NCBI RefSeq assembly: GCF_009707485.1
Contig: NZ_CP046121.1
Coordinates: 1,674,001 to 1,738,000 of the forward strand
DNA from: Nostocoides sp. HKS02
GTDB taxonomy: Bacteria > Actinomycetota > Actinomycetes > Actinomycetales > Dermatophilaceae
Direction of reading: 5' to 3'
Length of the DNA stretch: 64,000 nucleotides
Shown here one piece after another: positions 1 to 8,236 of the stretch (the first letter of the stretch is position 1; each line of letters starts with the position of its first letter). A program made the position numbers and the translations under genes. The notes under the pieces are model-generated. The model made no database searches and was not told the origin of the DNA. It was given only the letters and a program-made list of their open reading frames with translations.

Positions 1-38
1 GCGAACGCGTCGACAGCGCTGGCCAGGGACTCGCTCAC
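1..38 (-). CDS. Start of probable tyrosine recombinase XerC (partial)
   Basis: Only the first 12 codons are inside the window: GTG at 38-36, reading V-S-E-S-L-A-S-A-V-D-A-F. That resembles the N-terminus of XerC-type recombinases, which begin with a short helix before the SAM-like domain. In many actinobacteria xerC follows dprA directly, and here the start lies 50 bp downstream of the dprA stop on the same strand. The call rests on position and a few residues, so it is tentative. Confidence 0.35.
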   Translation of the reverse strand, partial: MSESLASAVDAF

Positions 39-88
39 CTCGCCACCGTCGCAAATGCTGGCGGGTGGGACAAGCCGCCACCCCGCTG

Positions 89-1204
89 CTACCGCCGCCG
101 ACCCGCTTTCGACCACTCGTTGGCCACACTGCGGCGGGCGAGTCCGGAGAGCTCGAGCACGCCCAGCGCCGCCCGGACCTCGCCCAGGCTCTGACCACAG
201 CGCCGGGCGATGTCCTCCACCGGCGCCGGCTTGCGGACCGGCAGCGCCGCGTAGACCCCCCGATGCGCCTCGTCGTGGTCGTCGCCCGACCGAACCGGCC
301 CGCGCTTCGCCGCGACCACCTCGCCCATCCGGCCGACGAGCTCGACGACCTCGGCGGCATCGGTCACGAGCACGGCCTCCCCGTCACGGATCAGCTGGTG
401 GCACCCGGCTGACACCGCCGACTCCACCGAGCCCGGGAGCGCACAGACGACCCGGTTGGTCTCGTTGGCAGTGCGTGCGGTGTTCAGCGAGCCCGAGCGC
501 AGACCGGCCTCGACGACCAGCGTGCCCTGGCTGAGCGTGGCAATCATCCGGTTGCGGGCGATGAACCGCACCGCTGTGGGAGCCGCGCCCGGGGGCACGT
601 CGGTGACCACCAACCCGTCGCGCCACAGCTGCGCGAACAGGTCGTCATGGCCCCGCGGATACGGCCGGTCGATGCCACCCGCGGTGAACGCGATGGTGCT
701 GCCCTCGACGCCCAGCGCTCCGCGGTGCGCGGCGCCGTCGATGCCGTAGGCGGCGCCAGACACCACGGCGAAGCCCCGCTCGGCGACGCCTGCCGCGAGG
801 TCAGCGGCCTGACGCAGGCCGTACTGGGTGGCGGCTCGGGCCCCGACGATCGACACACTGCGCTCGCTCTCAGCGGCGAGGTCGAGGGGCCCGCGCAGCC
901 AGAGACACAGCGGCGGGTCGATGAGCGAGTCGAAGCCCCGCGGCCACTGCGCATCGCCGGGGACGACGATCCGGGCGCCGAGGTGGCGGGCGATCTCGAG
1001 GTCACGGCTGACATCGAGGGTTTCGACCCGTGGGAGCATCCGCTGCCCGAGCCGGTCATCGAGGTCCACCGCGTGCAACGCATCCTCGGGCCCGAGGGCG
1101 GCGATGAGCTCGAGGGCTTGCCGGTCGCGGGGCTCGACGAGTCGAGCCCACGCGACGCGAGCCGCGCGGTCCCCAGCGGGCACGCTGATCTGAAGCCGGC
1201 TCAT
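89..1204 (-). CDS. dprA: DNA-processing protein DprA
   Basis: 371-aa DprA/Smf protein, which loads RecA on incoming single-stranded DNA during natural transformation. An N-terminal helical segment is followed by the Rossmann-like core with S-I-V-G-A-R near residue 130, V-S-G-A-A-Y-G-I-D-G-A-A-H, A-G-G-I-D-R-P-Y-P and the R-N-R-M-I-A-T-L-S motif. A C-terminal winged helix (P-V-E-D-I-A-R-R-C-G) ends the protein. The ATG at 1204 overlaps the comM stop as ATGA, so translation is coupled. Because of a frameshift in comM, the upstream frame reads straight into dprA and simulates one 919-codon ORF; the real start is the overlap ATG. Order yraN-comM-dprA is conserved in actinobacteria, so dprA alone does not prove competence. 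Confidence 0.93.
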   Translation of the reverse strand: MSRLQISVPAGDRAARVAWARLVEPRDRQALELIAALGPEDALHAVDLDDRLGQRMLPRVETLDVSRDLEIARHLGARIVVPGDAQWPRGFDSLIDPPLCLWLRGPLDLAAESERSVSIVGARAATQYGLRQAADLAAGVAERGFAVVSGAAYGIDGAAHRGALGVEGSTIAFTAGGIDRPYPRGHDDLFAQLWRDGLVVTDVPPGAAPTAVRFIARNRMIATLSQGTLVVEAGLRSGSLNTARTANETNRVVCALPGSVESAVSAGCHQLIRDGEAVLVTDAAEVVELVGRMGEVVAAKRGPVRSGDDHDEAHRGVYAALPVRKPAPVEDIARRCGQSLGEVRAALGVLELSGLARRSVANEWSKAGRRR

Positions 1205-2737
1205 GCGGCCACGGCACCGTGCTGGCGCAAGGTCAGAGCCGTGCCGAGGTCGCCCCGGGTCGGGGTCGACCGGCCCGCCAAGTCGGCCACCGTCCAGCCC
1301 ACCCGGAGCACGCGGTCGTAGCCACGCAGGGTGAGGTGGCCGCGGTCGAGCGCAGCGTCGATATCGACGGTCACGGTCCTCGGCAGCCGCCACGGCCCTC
1401 GGCGCAGGCGGGCGCCCGGGACCTGGCTTGTTGAGCGACCATGACGTCTGGCCCCACCGCTGATGCTGAGCCGCGCGGGCCTGGCGAACGCGCTCCGCGA
1501 CGACCGCGCTCGACTCACCGGGCTCACCCGACAGCGACGATCGGGTCACCGCCGGCACGTGCACCTGCAGGTCGACCCGGTCCATGAGCGGGCCAGAGAG
1601 CTTGCCGAGGTAGGCGCGCTTGGCCATCGGCCGGCACACGCACTCGGTGCCCTTGCCGAAGCCGAGCCCGCAGGGGCACGGGTTGGCAGCCATGACCAGC
1701 TGGAACCTGGCCGGGAAGCGCACAGCCGCCCGCGCCCGGGACACCACGACGGTGCCGGACTCCAACGGCTGGCGCAGCGCCTGGAGCGCACCGGTGCGGA
1801 ACTCTGGCGCCTCATCGAGGAACAGCACGCCGTGGTGGGCCTGCGAGATCGCCCCGGGGCGCACGGCCCCGCTGCCACCGCCGATGATCGCGGCCTGCGA
1901 CGCGCTGTGGTGAGGCGCGACGAACGGTGGGACACCACCGATCTCGAGCTCGTCGGCCCGGACTCCCAGCAGCGAACGCACTGCGAGGACGTCGATGGAC
2001 TGCTCGTGCGTCAGGCGGGGCAACACCGTCACCAGTCGCTCGGCCAGCATCGTCTTGCCCGAGCCCGGCGGCCCCAGCAGGAAGAGGTGGTGACCGCCCG
2101 CGGCGGCGAGCTCGACGGCAACGCGCGCCTCGTCCTGGCCGATGACCTCGCTCAGGTCCGGTGCGACCGGGGTCGCCCGGCGAGCCACCCTGGCCGACGG
2201 ACCCGCGCCGAGCGCCAGCGGACCAGGCGCGGTGTAGCCGCTGACGAGGTCGGCGATGTGGTGCACGGCATGCACCCGGACACCGGGGACCAGCGCGGCC
2301 TCGGTGGCGTTCTCCGCCGCGACGACGACGTCAGCACAGCCCTCTCGGGCAGCGGCCAGCACCGCGGGCAACACGCCGCGGACCGGGCGCACCGTGCCGT
2401 CGAGGCCCAGCTCACCGAGGTGGACGACGTCGGACACCTTGGCCGCGGGTACCACCTGCAGGGCCGCCAGCACCGCCACCATGATGGGCAGGTCGAAGCC
2501 GCTGCCGTTCTTGGGCAGGGAGGCCGGCGACAGGTTGACGGTGATGCGCTCCTGCGCGAGCGAGCGCCCGATGCTCGCCGCCGCCGCCTTGACCCGGCCA
2601 GGGCCTTGGGCGCAGGCCGTGTCGGGCAGCCCTCCGAGCATGAACGCCGGCAGCCCGTTGGACAGGTGGGCCTCCACCTCGACCACCGCGCCGGCCAGGC
2701 CCTCGAGGGTCAACGAGCGGGTGCGCCCGAACGTCAT
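1201..2737 (-). CDS. comM: YifB/ComM family Mg-chelatase-like AAA ATPase (frameshifted)
   Basis: ComM is a hexameric helicase that promotes branch migration during integration of transforming DNA. Seen: ATG at 2737 overlapping the yraN stop, an N-terminal Lon-protease-like fold, Walker A G-P-P-G-S-G-K-T, Walker B L-F-L-D-E-A-P-E and the cysteine motif N-P-C-P-C-G. The reading frame breaks at W-S-L-N near 1428-1429. One extra A (TT on the plus strand) shifts the frame; removing it gives W-S-L-N-S-Q-V-P-G and the normal C-terminus with L-T-L-R-G-Y-D-R-V-L-R-V, ending at 1201. Corrected length is 511 aa, normal for the family. I read this as a sequencing error rather than a pseudogene. Confidence 0.88.
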
Positions 2738-3105
2738 GCCCCGACCCCGACCAGGTGGCGCACCGTGGCCGGCCCCGACGCCGGCCGGAGGATGGCGACG
2801 ACGTCGATGCGGATGCGCCCCGAGCGCACGCCGTGCTCTCGCAGCCACGCGGCCGCGAGCCGTCGGAGCCTGGCCGCCTTGGCTGGCGTCACCGCCTCGA
2901 CGGGGTCACCGAACCGCACGCTGCGCCGAGTCTTCACCTCGCAGAACACGAGGCAGTCACCCTCGCGCGCGACGAGGTCGATCTCGCCGAGCGCGCACCG
3001 CCAGTTTCGGTCGACGATGTGGAGGCCCTGGTCCTCGAGGTACCGCGCCGCGAGACGTTCGCCGTACTCCCCCACGATGCGCCGCGGGTCGGTCTGGTCT
3101 GCCAT
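2734..3105 (-). CDS. yraN: UPF0102 family protein YraN, PD-(D/E)XK nuclease-like
   Basis: 123-aa member of the YraN (UPF0102) family, a small predicted nuclease of unproven function with an endonuclease-like fold. The motif G-E-I-D-L-V-A-R-E-G followed by F-C-E-V-K-T-R matches the E...D...E-x-K active-site pattern at residues about 36-62. I chose the ATG at 3105 (M-A-D-Q-T) over the upstream TTG at 3117. The stop overlaps the comM ATG (ATGA at 2734-2737), so yraN, comM and dprA are one coupled unit. Confidence 0.88.
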   Translation of the reverse strand: MADQTDPRRIVGEYGERLAARYLEDQGLHIVDRNWRCALGEIDLVAREGDCLVFCEVKTRRSVRFGDPVEAVTPAKAARLRRLAAAWLREHGVRSGRIRIDVVAILRPASGPATVRHLVGVGA

Positions 3106-3202
3106 GCCGCAAGCCAACCCGGGGGACGACCCGTCAGCACCTGACCCCTGGCGGGGTTGTGGACAGGACCACCTCGGCCGACGCCCTGTGGACGACCAGG
3201 AC

Positions 3203-3250
3203 GAGAACCGCTAGAAGCGAGAACCGCTAGAAGCGAGACCCGCTAGAAGC
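3203..3250. repeat. 16-bp tandem repeat, three copies, spanning a stop codon
   Basis: Units GAGAACCGCTAGAAGC (3203-3218, 3219-3234) and GAGACCCGCTAGAAGC (3235-3250) lie head to tail. The third contains the TAG stop of the DUF2469 gene (cta at 3243-3245), so each copy duplicates the gene's last bases and its stop. 16 is not a multiple of three. Confidence 0.95.
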
Positions 3251-3560
3251 CCGGCCCCTTGGGGAGCTCGAGGTCCGACTTGGCGAGCTCCTCGACGTTG
3301 ACATCCTTGAATGTCACGACCCGCACCTGCTTGGCGAACCGGGCCGGGCGGTAGATGTCCCACACCCAGGCGTCCTGCATCGTCACGTCGAAGTAGACCT
3401 CGCCGCCGTCGCTGCGCACCTTCACGTCGACGGAGTTGCACAGGTAGAAGCGCCGCTCCGTCTCCACGACGTGCGAGAACAACCCGACGACGTCGCGGTA
3501 CTCGCGGTAGAGCTGCAGCTCCATCTCGGACTCGTACTTCTCGAGGTCCTCTGAACTCAT
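3243..3560 (-). CDS. DUF2469 family protein
   Basis: 105-aa acidic actinobacterial protein of unknown function, recognised from [20 protein letters not shown] and the [13 protein letters not shown] core. The family is nearly universal in actinobacteria and sits beside rnhB and yraN, as here. The ATG at 3560 overlaps the rnhB stop (ATGA, 3557-3560). Its own stop lies inside a 16-bp tandem repeat. No membrane segment or signal peptide is visible. Confidence 0.9.
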   Translation of the reverse strand: MSSEDLEKYESEMELQLYREYRDVVGLFSHVVETERRFYLCNSVDVKVRSDGGEVYFDVTMQDAWVWDIYRPARFAKQVRVVTFKDVNVEELAKSDLELPKGPGF

Positions 3561-4309
3561 CGCGCGCTCATCTCCGGTTGCCCCACTGCCTGCCCTGCCT
3601 GGTCACCCACGGTGCCACCATCATCTCCTGCCACTCCGGGAAGGCGCCACGAGCGACGGTGCAGGTCACTCGCGCCGTGGGCCTCGAGCGCCGCGAGGTG
3701 CTCGGGCGCGGCATACCCCTTGTTCTCGTGCCATCCGTATGCCGGGTAGCGCGGCGCCGCCGCGACCATCATCGCGTCGCGCTCGACCTTGGCGAGCACG
3801 GAGGCGGCGGCGACCGACGAGCACTTCAGGTCTGCCTTGATCATCGTGGTGACGGGCGGAGTGGCGGGGGCGGAGTCGGCGAACGCGAACAGCCCCACGT
3901 CGCCCGGCGCGGTCAGCCAGTCGTGGTTGCCGTCGAGGATGACCAGGTCGGGCACGACGGCGGCGGCGTTCAGCGCGCGGCACCCAGCCAGCCGGAGTGC
4001 GGCGATGATGCCCACCTCGTCGATCTCCGCCGGTGAGGCGTGCCCGACGGCATACGCCAGCGCCCAGCGCCGGATACGGGGCACCATGGCGACCCGCGCT
4101 GCGGGGGTGAGCAGCTTGGAGTCCTTCACCCCAGCAGGGGCGCTGCGGCACGTCTCGTCGATGAGCACGACACCGACGCTCACCGGGCCCGCCAGCGCCC
4201 CACGGCCGACCTCGTCCATGCCCGCCAGCACGCGGTGTCCGTCGCGCTGAAGGGCGCGCTCGACCCGCAGGCTCGGACGGCGGCTCGGGGGGACGACGGC
4301 CTTGGGCAT
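3557..4309 (-). CDS. rnhB: Ribonuclease HII
   Basis: 250-aa RNase HII, which removes single ribonucleotides from DNA and RNA in RNA-DNA hybrids. Active-site motifs are clear: [13 protein letters not shown] near residue 30 (catalytic Asp-Glu), V-I-L-D-G-N-H-D-W, the family signature [10 protein letters not shown], and S-D-L-H-R-R-S-W near the C-terminus. The frame stays open upstream to 4513, but the ATG at 4309 (M-P-K-A-V-V) lies 4 bp after the lepB stop and fits family length. The roughly 30-residue C-terminal tail is rich in Gly and Gln. Confidence 0.93.
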   Translation of the reverse strand: MPKAVVPPSRRPSLRVERALQRDGHRVLAGMDEVGRGALAGPVSVGVVLIDETCRSAPAGVKDSKLLTPAARVAMVPRIRRWALAYAVGHASPAEIDEVGIIAALRLAGCRALNAAAVVPDLVILDGNHDWLTAPGDVGLFAFADSAPATPPVTTMIKADLKCSSVAAASVLAKVERDAMMVAAAPRYPAYGWHENKGYAAPEHLAALEAHGASDLHRRSWRLPGVAGDDGGTVGDQAGQAVGQPEMSAR

Positions 4310-4313
4310 GACC

Positions 4314-5312
4314 TCAGTCTCCCCCGAGGCGGGTTCCGCCAGGGGCACCCAGGCCAACCGGAGTACTGCTCGAGGCGTCGCCTCCGGGCACCGAGCCAGA
4401 CCCAGCCCCGGTCGTCCCCGTCGCGCCCGGGGTGGCGGTGCTCGACGGTCGGGTCGACCCAGAGGTGCCCGACGTGTGGCTGCTGGGGGGCGGTACGGCG
4501 CCGAAGGTGGCACTCGGGTTCGACAGCCAGGTCAGGTGGTCGAGCGGCCACACGAGCGCCACCGCGCGCCCGACGATGAGGCTCTCCTGGACCGAGCCGG
4601 CGCTACCGTCCTGCTTCGGTCCGTCGTGGAAGCGGGAGTCGGAGGAATCCGCGCGGTGGTCACCCATGACCCAGACACGCCCCTGCGGCACCGTGATGTT
4701 GAAGTCCTGTTCGCTGGCGGCGTTGCCCGGCTTGAGGTAGGGCTCCTTGATCGGAGCGCCGTTGATGGTGATCCGACCGCCGACGTCACAGCACACCACG
4801 TGGTCGCCCGGCAACCCGATGACCCGCTTGATGAGGTGGTTCTCCGCGGTGTCGGGCAGCAGACCGACGAAGGTCAGCGTGTCACGGACCACGGTGCTGA
4901 GGGTGCCCTGCGGCTGGCTCACCGGGGCCTCGACCCAGTTGCCCGGATCGGCGAAGACGACGATGTCGCCACGACGCAGGTCGATCGGCCCGGGCGTCAG
5001 CTTGCTGACGATGACCCGGTCGTCGATCCGCAGGGTGTCCTCCATAGAGCCGGAGGGGATGTAGAACGCCTGCAGCAGCCACGTCTTGACGATGAACGAC
5101 AGGACCAGCGCCATGCCGACGACGATGACGAACTCCTTGACGGCGGCCCCCAGCACCGCCAGCCCGCTCGGGCCGGCCGGCCCCGCCGTGGGGCGTGCGG
5201 GCGGCTCCGAACCACGCTCCGGGCTTCCCTCGTGGAGGTGCTCGGACTGGGCCGGGACCGGTTCACCGAGCTCGTTCGTCGAGTGGTTGGCTCCCGTGTC
5301 GGGATGGGTCAC
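4314..5312 (-). CDS. lepB: Signal peptidase I (first paralogue, long C-terminal tail)
   Basis: 332-aa type I signal peptidase that cleaves Sec/Tat signal peptides at the outer membrane face. A cytoplasmic Pro/Glu-rich N-terminus of about 50 residues is followed by one membrane segment ([14 protein letters not shown]), the catalytic serine in I-P-S-G-S-M-E, the catalytic lysine in K-R-V-I-G-L-P-G-D and the V-M-G-D-H-R box. The last 60 or so residues are a Ser/Thr/Gly/Pro-rich tail, probably extracytoplasmic and disordered. The start is GTG at 5312, overlapping the upstream peptidase stop as GTGA. Confidence 0.92.
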   Translation of the reverse strand: MTHPDTGANHSTNELGEPVPAQSEHLHEGSPERGSEPPARPTAGPAGPSGLAVLGAAVKEFVIVVGMALVLSFIVKTWLLQAFYIPSGSMEDTLRIDDRVIVSKLTPGPIDLRRGDIVVFADPGNWVEAPVSQPQGTLSTVVRDTLTFVGLLPDTAENHLIKRVIGLPGDHVVCCDVGGRITINGAPIKEPYLKPGNAASEQDFNITVPQGRVWVMGDHRADSSDSRFHDGPKQDGSAGSVQESLIVGRAVALVWPLDHLTWLSNPSATFGAVPPPSSHTSGTSGSTRPSSTATPGATGTTGAGSGSVPGGDASSSTPVGLGAPGGTRLGGD

Positions 5313-6052
5313 TTGGTCACCGCCCGCGGGATGTCGGCCAGAACGGCCGGGGTGTCGAAGCCCCCGATACGCGAGAGCGGCCAGTACGTCGCGGCGGCTC
5401 GCCCCACCACGTCACTGAGTCGCACGGTACCGCCCCCCGGGTCGCCGAGATGGGCCCGCGAGTCGGCGCTGTCACTGCGGTGGTCGCCCATCACCCACAG
5501 GCGCCCCGCCGGAACCGTGATGTCGAACGTCAGGTCACTGGGCTTGTCGCCAGACATGATGTAGGGCTCCTGCACAGCAGTGCCGTTGATGGTGATCCGG
5601 CCCTGGGTGTCGCAGCAGACGACGTGGTCGCCCGGCAGGCCGATGATCCGCTTGACGAAGTCCTGCTCACCGAGGTCCACCCCCACTGCGGACGCGGCTC
5701 CGCCGAGAACCCGCCCGAGCAGGCCGCTCGAGCGCCGGGGGGTGAGGTCGGCCGCGGCGAACGTCGTCGTGCCGTCGAAGACCACGACGTCACCGCGGTG
5801 CAGCGCGTCACCCGAGACGAGCTTGTTGACCAGGATGCGGTCGCCCGGCTGGATCGTGGGCTCCATCGAGCCCGAGGGGACGTAGAAGGACTGCAGCAGA
5901 AAGCCGCGGACCAGCAGCATCACGACGAGGGCGACCCCCACGAGCACCGGCCAGGATGGCCCGCGACGAGGACGTACGGACGGCACCGCCGCGTCAGGTT
6001 CAGCTGACGCGGCGGCCGGGTCCTGCTGGGGTGAGTCCGGTCCGGGGTTCAT
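5309..6052 (-). CDS. lepB: Signal peptidase I (second paralogue)
   Basis: 247-aa type I signal peptidase lying directly upstream of and coupled to the other paralogue. One N-terminal membrane segment (W-P-V-L-V-G-V-A-L-V-V-M-L-L-V), catalytic Ser in V-P-S-G-S-M-E, catalytic Lys in K-R-I-I-G-L-P-G-D and the M-G-D-H-R-S box are intact, so both copies should be active. Both share an unusual V-V-C-C-D motif after the lysine box, which indicates tandem duplication. The ATG at 6052 (M-N-P-G-P-D) is preferred to an upstream start at 6100 that would add 16 residues unlike the family. Confidence 0.9.
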   Translation of the reverse strand: MNPGPDSPQQDPAAASAEPDAAVPSVRPRRGPSWPVLVGVALVVMLLVRGFLLQSFYVPSGSMEPTIQPGDRILVNKLVSGDALHRGDVVVFDGTTTFAAADLTPRRSSGLLGRVLGGAASAVGVDLGEQDFVKRIIGLPGDHVVCCDTQGRITINGTAVQEPYIMSGDKPSDLTFDITVPAGRLWVMGDHRSDSADSRAHLGDPGGGTVRLSDVVGRAAATYWPLSRIGGFDTPAVLADIPRAVTK

Positions 6053-6086
6053 CGATCCGGAGCCTAACTCTCGGGGATGTGTCGCT

Positions 6087-6149
6087 GGGTGGCAGGACAC
6101 CAGGGCCGGGTGTCAGGACACCACGACCAGGTGTCACGGCACCGGGGAA
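6087..6149. repeat. Degenerate 21-bp tandem repeat downstream of rplS
   Basis: Three head-to-tail units beginning GGGTGGCAGGACACC (6087), GGGTGTCAGGACACC (6108) and AGGTGTCACGGCACC (6129). Each carries an imperfect GGTGTC/GACACC inverted pair, so each can fold. The array lies 17 bp past the rplS stop and before the signal peptidase start. Confidence 0.8.
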
Positions 6150-6156
6150 CGGAGAT

Positions 6157-6177
6157 GGTCCCGCCTCAGCTGGCGGG
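6157..6177 (-). terminator. Hairpin over the rplS stop
   Basis: CCCGCC (6160-6165) and GGCGGG (6172-6177) are perfect complements, with the rplS stop codon in the six-base loop. No T run follows, as is usual in actinobacteria. It may be a terminator or an mRNA 3' processing barrier. Confidence 0.4.
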
Positions 6178-6525
6178 GGTCGTCTCGCGCTTCTCCTTGA
6201 TCTTGGCGGCCTTGCCGCGCAGGTCGCGCAGGTAGTAGAGCTTGGCGCGACGAACGTCACCACGGGTGACGACCTCGATCTTGTCGATGATCGGGGTGTG
6301 CAGCGGGAAGGTGCGCTCGACGCCGACGCCGAAGGAGACCTTGCGGACCGTGAAGGTCTCACCGATGCCGCCTCCGTGACGACGGATCACGACGCCCTTG
6401 AAGACCTGGATGCGCGAGCGGGTGCCCTCGACGACCTTGACGTGCACGTTGACGGTGTCACCGGCGCGGAAGGCCGGGATGTCGTCGCGCAGGGAGACCT
6501 GGTCGATCGCGTCGAAACGCTGCAT
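6166..6525 (-). CDS. rplS: 50S ribosomal protein L19
   Basis: 119-aa ribosomal protein L19, which sits at the 30S-50S interface. M-Q-R-F-D-A-I-D at the start, the [11 protein letters not shown] core, [17 protein letters not shown] and the C-terminal [17 protein letters not shown] signature are all present. The frame is open upstream to 6753, but the ATG at 6525 matches the family and follows a GAAAGCGAATCC-type purine-rich leader. The leader of more than 100 bp and separation from trmD indicate an independent promoter. Confidence 0.96.
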   Translation of the reverse strand: MQRFDAIDQVSLRDDIPAFRAGDTVNVHVKVVEGTRSRIQVFKGVVIRRHGGGIGETFTVRKVSFGVGVERTFPLHTPIIDKIEVVTRGDVRRAKLYYLRDLRGKAAKIKEKRETTPAS

Positions 6526-6682
6526 GGCGGATTCGCTTTCTTCTCGGCGCCACAGGTCGCCCAGGGTGTTGGTCGTGCTGCTGACAGATGGGTTGCGCCC
6601 TGCCGGTGACTGGCCGCGTGGCCGGACGGTGCCGGTCACTCCCCCTGTGGCAGGGGCGTGGGTCACCGGGCGCAACGAGTCA

Positions 6683-6731
6683 TTCTGCCATGGCAGGGGT
6701 CCACGGCAGAAATCGCCGGAGGGACCCCTGC
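6683..6731 (-). terminator. Terminator with overlapping alternative hairpin between the lacI unit and rplS
   Basis: A 10-bp stem GCAGGGGTCC (6693-6702) / GGACCCCTGC (6722-6731) begins 26 bp past the stop of the 68-aa gene, so termination of the lacI transcript is the simplest role. A second stem TTCTGCC (6683-6689) / GGCAGAA (6705-6711) overlaps it and cannot form at the same time, which is also the layout of an attenuator ahead of rplS. Confidence 0.5.
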
Positions 6732-6756
6732 GCAGGCAGCCTGCCCGCGTCACCGG

Positions 6757-6963
6757 TCAGCAGGCCGCCGGGTCGAGCCGGTTGGCCCAGCGGTGCTCCA
6801 CGGCCGCTGCGGTGCGCAGCGTGGTGGCGAGCGATCGACGCACGGCCCTGGCGGGACGAGGGGCGTATCCGTCGTCGACGACAGGCGCGTGGGGCAGCGC
6901 GGACCGGGCCTCGCTGGCGTCTCCGATGGAGCGGGTGATGCTGAGGGCGATGAAGTCGTTCAT
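6757..6963 (-). CDS. Hypothetical 68-aa protein coupled to the LacI regulator
   Basis: I do not recognise this 68-aa product. It has no membrane segment; it is Arg/Ala-rich with the N-terminus M-N-D-F-I-A-L-S-I-T and a single Cys as the last residue. Evidence that it is real: the ATG at 6963 is preceded by a near-perfect ribosome site (AAAGGAGGAGGAC), and its ATG overlaps the stop of the LacI gene as ATGA. A terminator-like hairpin follows 26 bp after the stop. Coupling to a regulator suggests it is made in fixed ratio with it. Confidence 0.7.
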   Translation of the reverse strand: MNDFIALSITRSIGDASEARSALPHAPVVDDGYAPRPARAVRRSLATTLRTAAAVEHRWANRLDPAAC

Positions 6964-8093
6964 GTCCTCCTCCTTTCAGGTGGTGGTGCGGTGGGTTGGG
7001 GGTTGGGGGTTGGGTTGGGGGTTGGTCCGCTGGGCTGGCCGGTCGCCGGTCCGGTGCTGGACCGGATGACGAGCTCGGTGTCGAGCACCACGCGGCGCTG
7101 GGTGAAGGCCGGGTCGAGGAGCATCCGCCCGAGCAGGCGGCCCTTCTCGGCGATGGGCTGGCGCACGGTGGTGAGGCCAGCGGCCTGCGCCTCGGCGATG
7201 TCGTCGAAGCCACTCAGCGAGACGTCCCGCCCGACCTGCAGGCCGCGCTGGCGGATGCCGTCGAGCACGCCGAGGGCCAGGACATCGCTCGTGCAGGCGA
7301 TCGCGGTCGGCCGGTCATGCCGGTCCAGGAGGTATGCCGCCGCCGCGAGGCCGGCCTCGTGGGAGTTGTGGCCGGCCGACACCGCGGTCACCCGCGCCTG
7401 CCCGCCCAGCGCCTCACGCAGCCCCCGAAGCCGGAGCCGGGAGTCGTTGTAGAGCTCCGCCTCGTCCTCTGGGCCCACCAAGGTGGCCGGGCCCGTCGGC
7501 TGGCGGCTGTTGACGACGATCCCGACGTCCCGGTGGCCGAGGTCCCGCAGGTGGCGACCGAGCGCCTTGGCCGCACCGTCCTCGTCGATGAGCACGTACG
7601 TCTGGCGCTCGTCGTCGAGCTCGGTCGTCGAGGCCATCGGCAGGCCGCGGTCCAGGGCAACCTGTCGGGCCGGGTGGTCCGGATCGACGCAGTAGGCGAC
7701 CACGCCGTCGACGACCGCCTGACGCATCGTGTCCGAGGCCAGCTCGACGTCCTCGGGGCGACCGGTGTCGGCCGGCGGCAGCGGGATCAGCAGCAACCCG
7801 GTCCGGTGCTCCTCGGCCACCTCCGAGAGTCCGGCGAGCATGCCCACCGAGTAGGGGTCGGAGAAGGCGTAGCTGAGCTGCTCGGTGAACAGCAGGCCGA
7901 TGGCGCCAGCGCGCTGGGACCGCAGGCTGCGGGCGGCCGCGTTCGGGCCGGCATACCCGAGCGCCTTGGCGGTGTCGAGCACGCGCTGGCGGACCTCGGC
8001 GGACATCTGCTCGGGCTTGTTGTAGGCGTTGGAGACGGTCGAGATCGACACGCCGGCCGCCTCAGCCACGGACTTCAGGGTCACGTTGCCCAT
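6960..8093 (-). CDS. LacI family transcriptional regulator
   Basis: 377-aa LacI/GalR regulator. The helix-turn-helix is at the N-terminus (V-T-L-K-S-V-A-E-A-A-G-V-S-I-S-T-V-S-N), followed by the hinge N-A-A-A-R-S-L-R-S-Q and a periplasmic-binding-protein-like sensor domain to about residue 340 (D-V-L-A-L-G-V-L-D-G, L-S-G-F-D-D-I). The last 30 or so residues are a Pro/Asn/Thr low-complexity tail from a GGGTTG-type repeat and are not part of the fold. The ATG at 8093 has AGAAGGAGCCGGAG in front. Ligand unknown; no sugar genes adjoin it. Iterons upstream suggest autoregulation. Confidence 0.9.
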   Translation of the reverse strand: MGNVTLKSVAEAAGVSISTVSNAYNKPEQMSAEVRQRVLDTAKALGYAGPNAAARSLRSQRAGAIGLLFTEQLSYAFSDPYSVGMLAGLSEVAEEHRTGLLLIPLPPADTGRPEDVELASDTMRQAVVDGVVAYCVDPDHPARQVALDRGLPMASTTELDDERQTYVLIDEDGAAKALGRHLRDLGHRDVGIVVNSRQPTGPATLVGPEDEAELYNDSRLRLRGLREALGGQARVTAVSAGHNSHEAGLAAAAYLLDRHDRPTAIACTSDVLALGVLDGIRQRGLQVGRDVSLSGFDDIAEAQAAGLTTVRQPIAEKGRLLGRMLLDPAFTQRRVVLDTELVIRSSTGPATGQPSGPTPNPTPNPQPTAPPPERRRT

Positions 8094-8114
8094 CTCCGGC
8101 TCCTTCTGGATTCT

Positions 8115-8153
8115 GTTCTAGAACGATATACTAGAACGATTGAGTAGAACGAT
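8115..8153. promoter_or_regulatory. Three 13-bp-spaced iterons and palindrome upstream of lacI
   Basis: TAGAACGAT occurs at 8119, 8132 and 8145, an exact 13-bp period, all in the same orientation. The first copy overlaps the palindrome GTTCTAGAAC (8115-8124). The array begins 22 bp upstream of the LacI start and covers its likely promoter, with TATACT at 8127-8132 as a possible plus-strand -10. I infer the operator of the LacI protein, perhaps shared with the permease gene on the right. Confidence 0.7.
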
Positions 8154-8224
8154 ACAGAAAGGGTCCGGGGAGGTCAACCCCGAGCTCTGGCCGCGTCCGC
8201 CTCCGGCCCTCCGGCCCGCGGACT

Positions 8225-8230
8225 ACCGTT
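8225..8230 (+). promoter_or_regulatory. Leaderless -10 element of the permease gene
   Basis: TACCGT lies six bases before the GTG at 8237 and no ribosome site is visible, the arrangement of leaderless actinobacterial transcripts. Confidence 0.45.
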
Positions 8231-8236
8231 GGCCCG

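Noticed and set aside
89..2848. One 919-codon ComM-DprA fusion protein
   Set aside because: Two families with a garbled bridge of about 80 residues; one base removed at 1428-1429 restores the ComM C-terminus, and dprA has its own ATG overlapping the comM stop.
6960..7030. GGGTTG repeats as telomere-like or G-quadruplex element
   Set aside because: Short, and explained as the low-complexity C-terminal codons of the LacI gene; a quadruplex cannot be excluded but has no other support.
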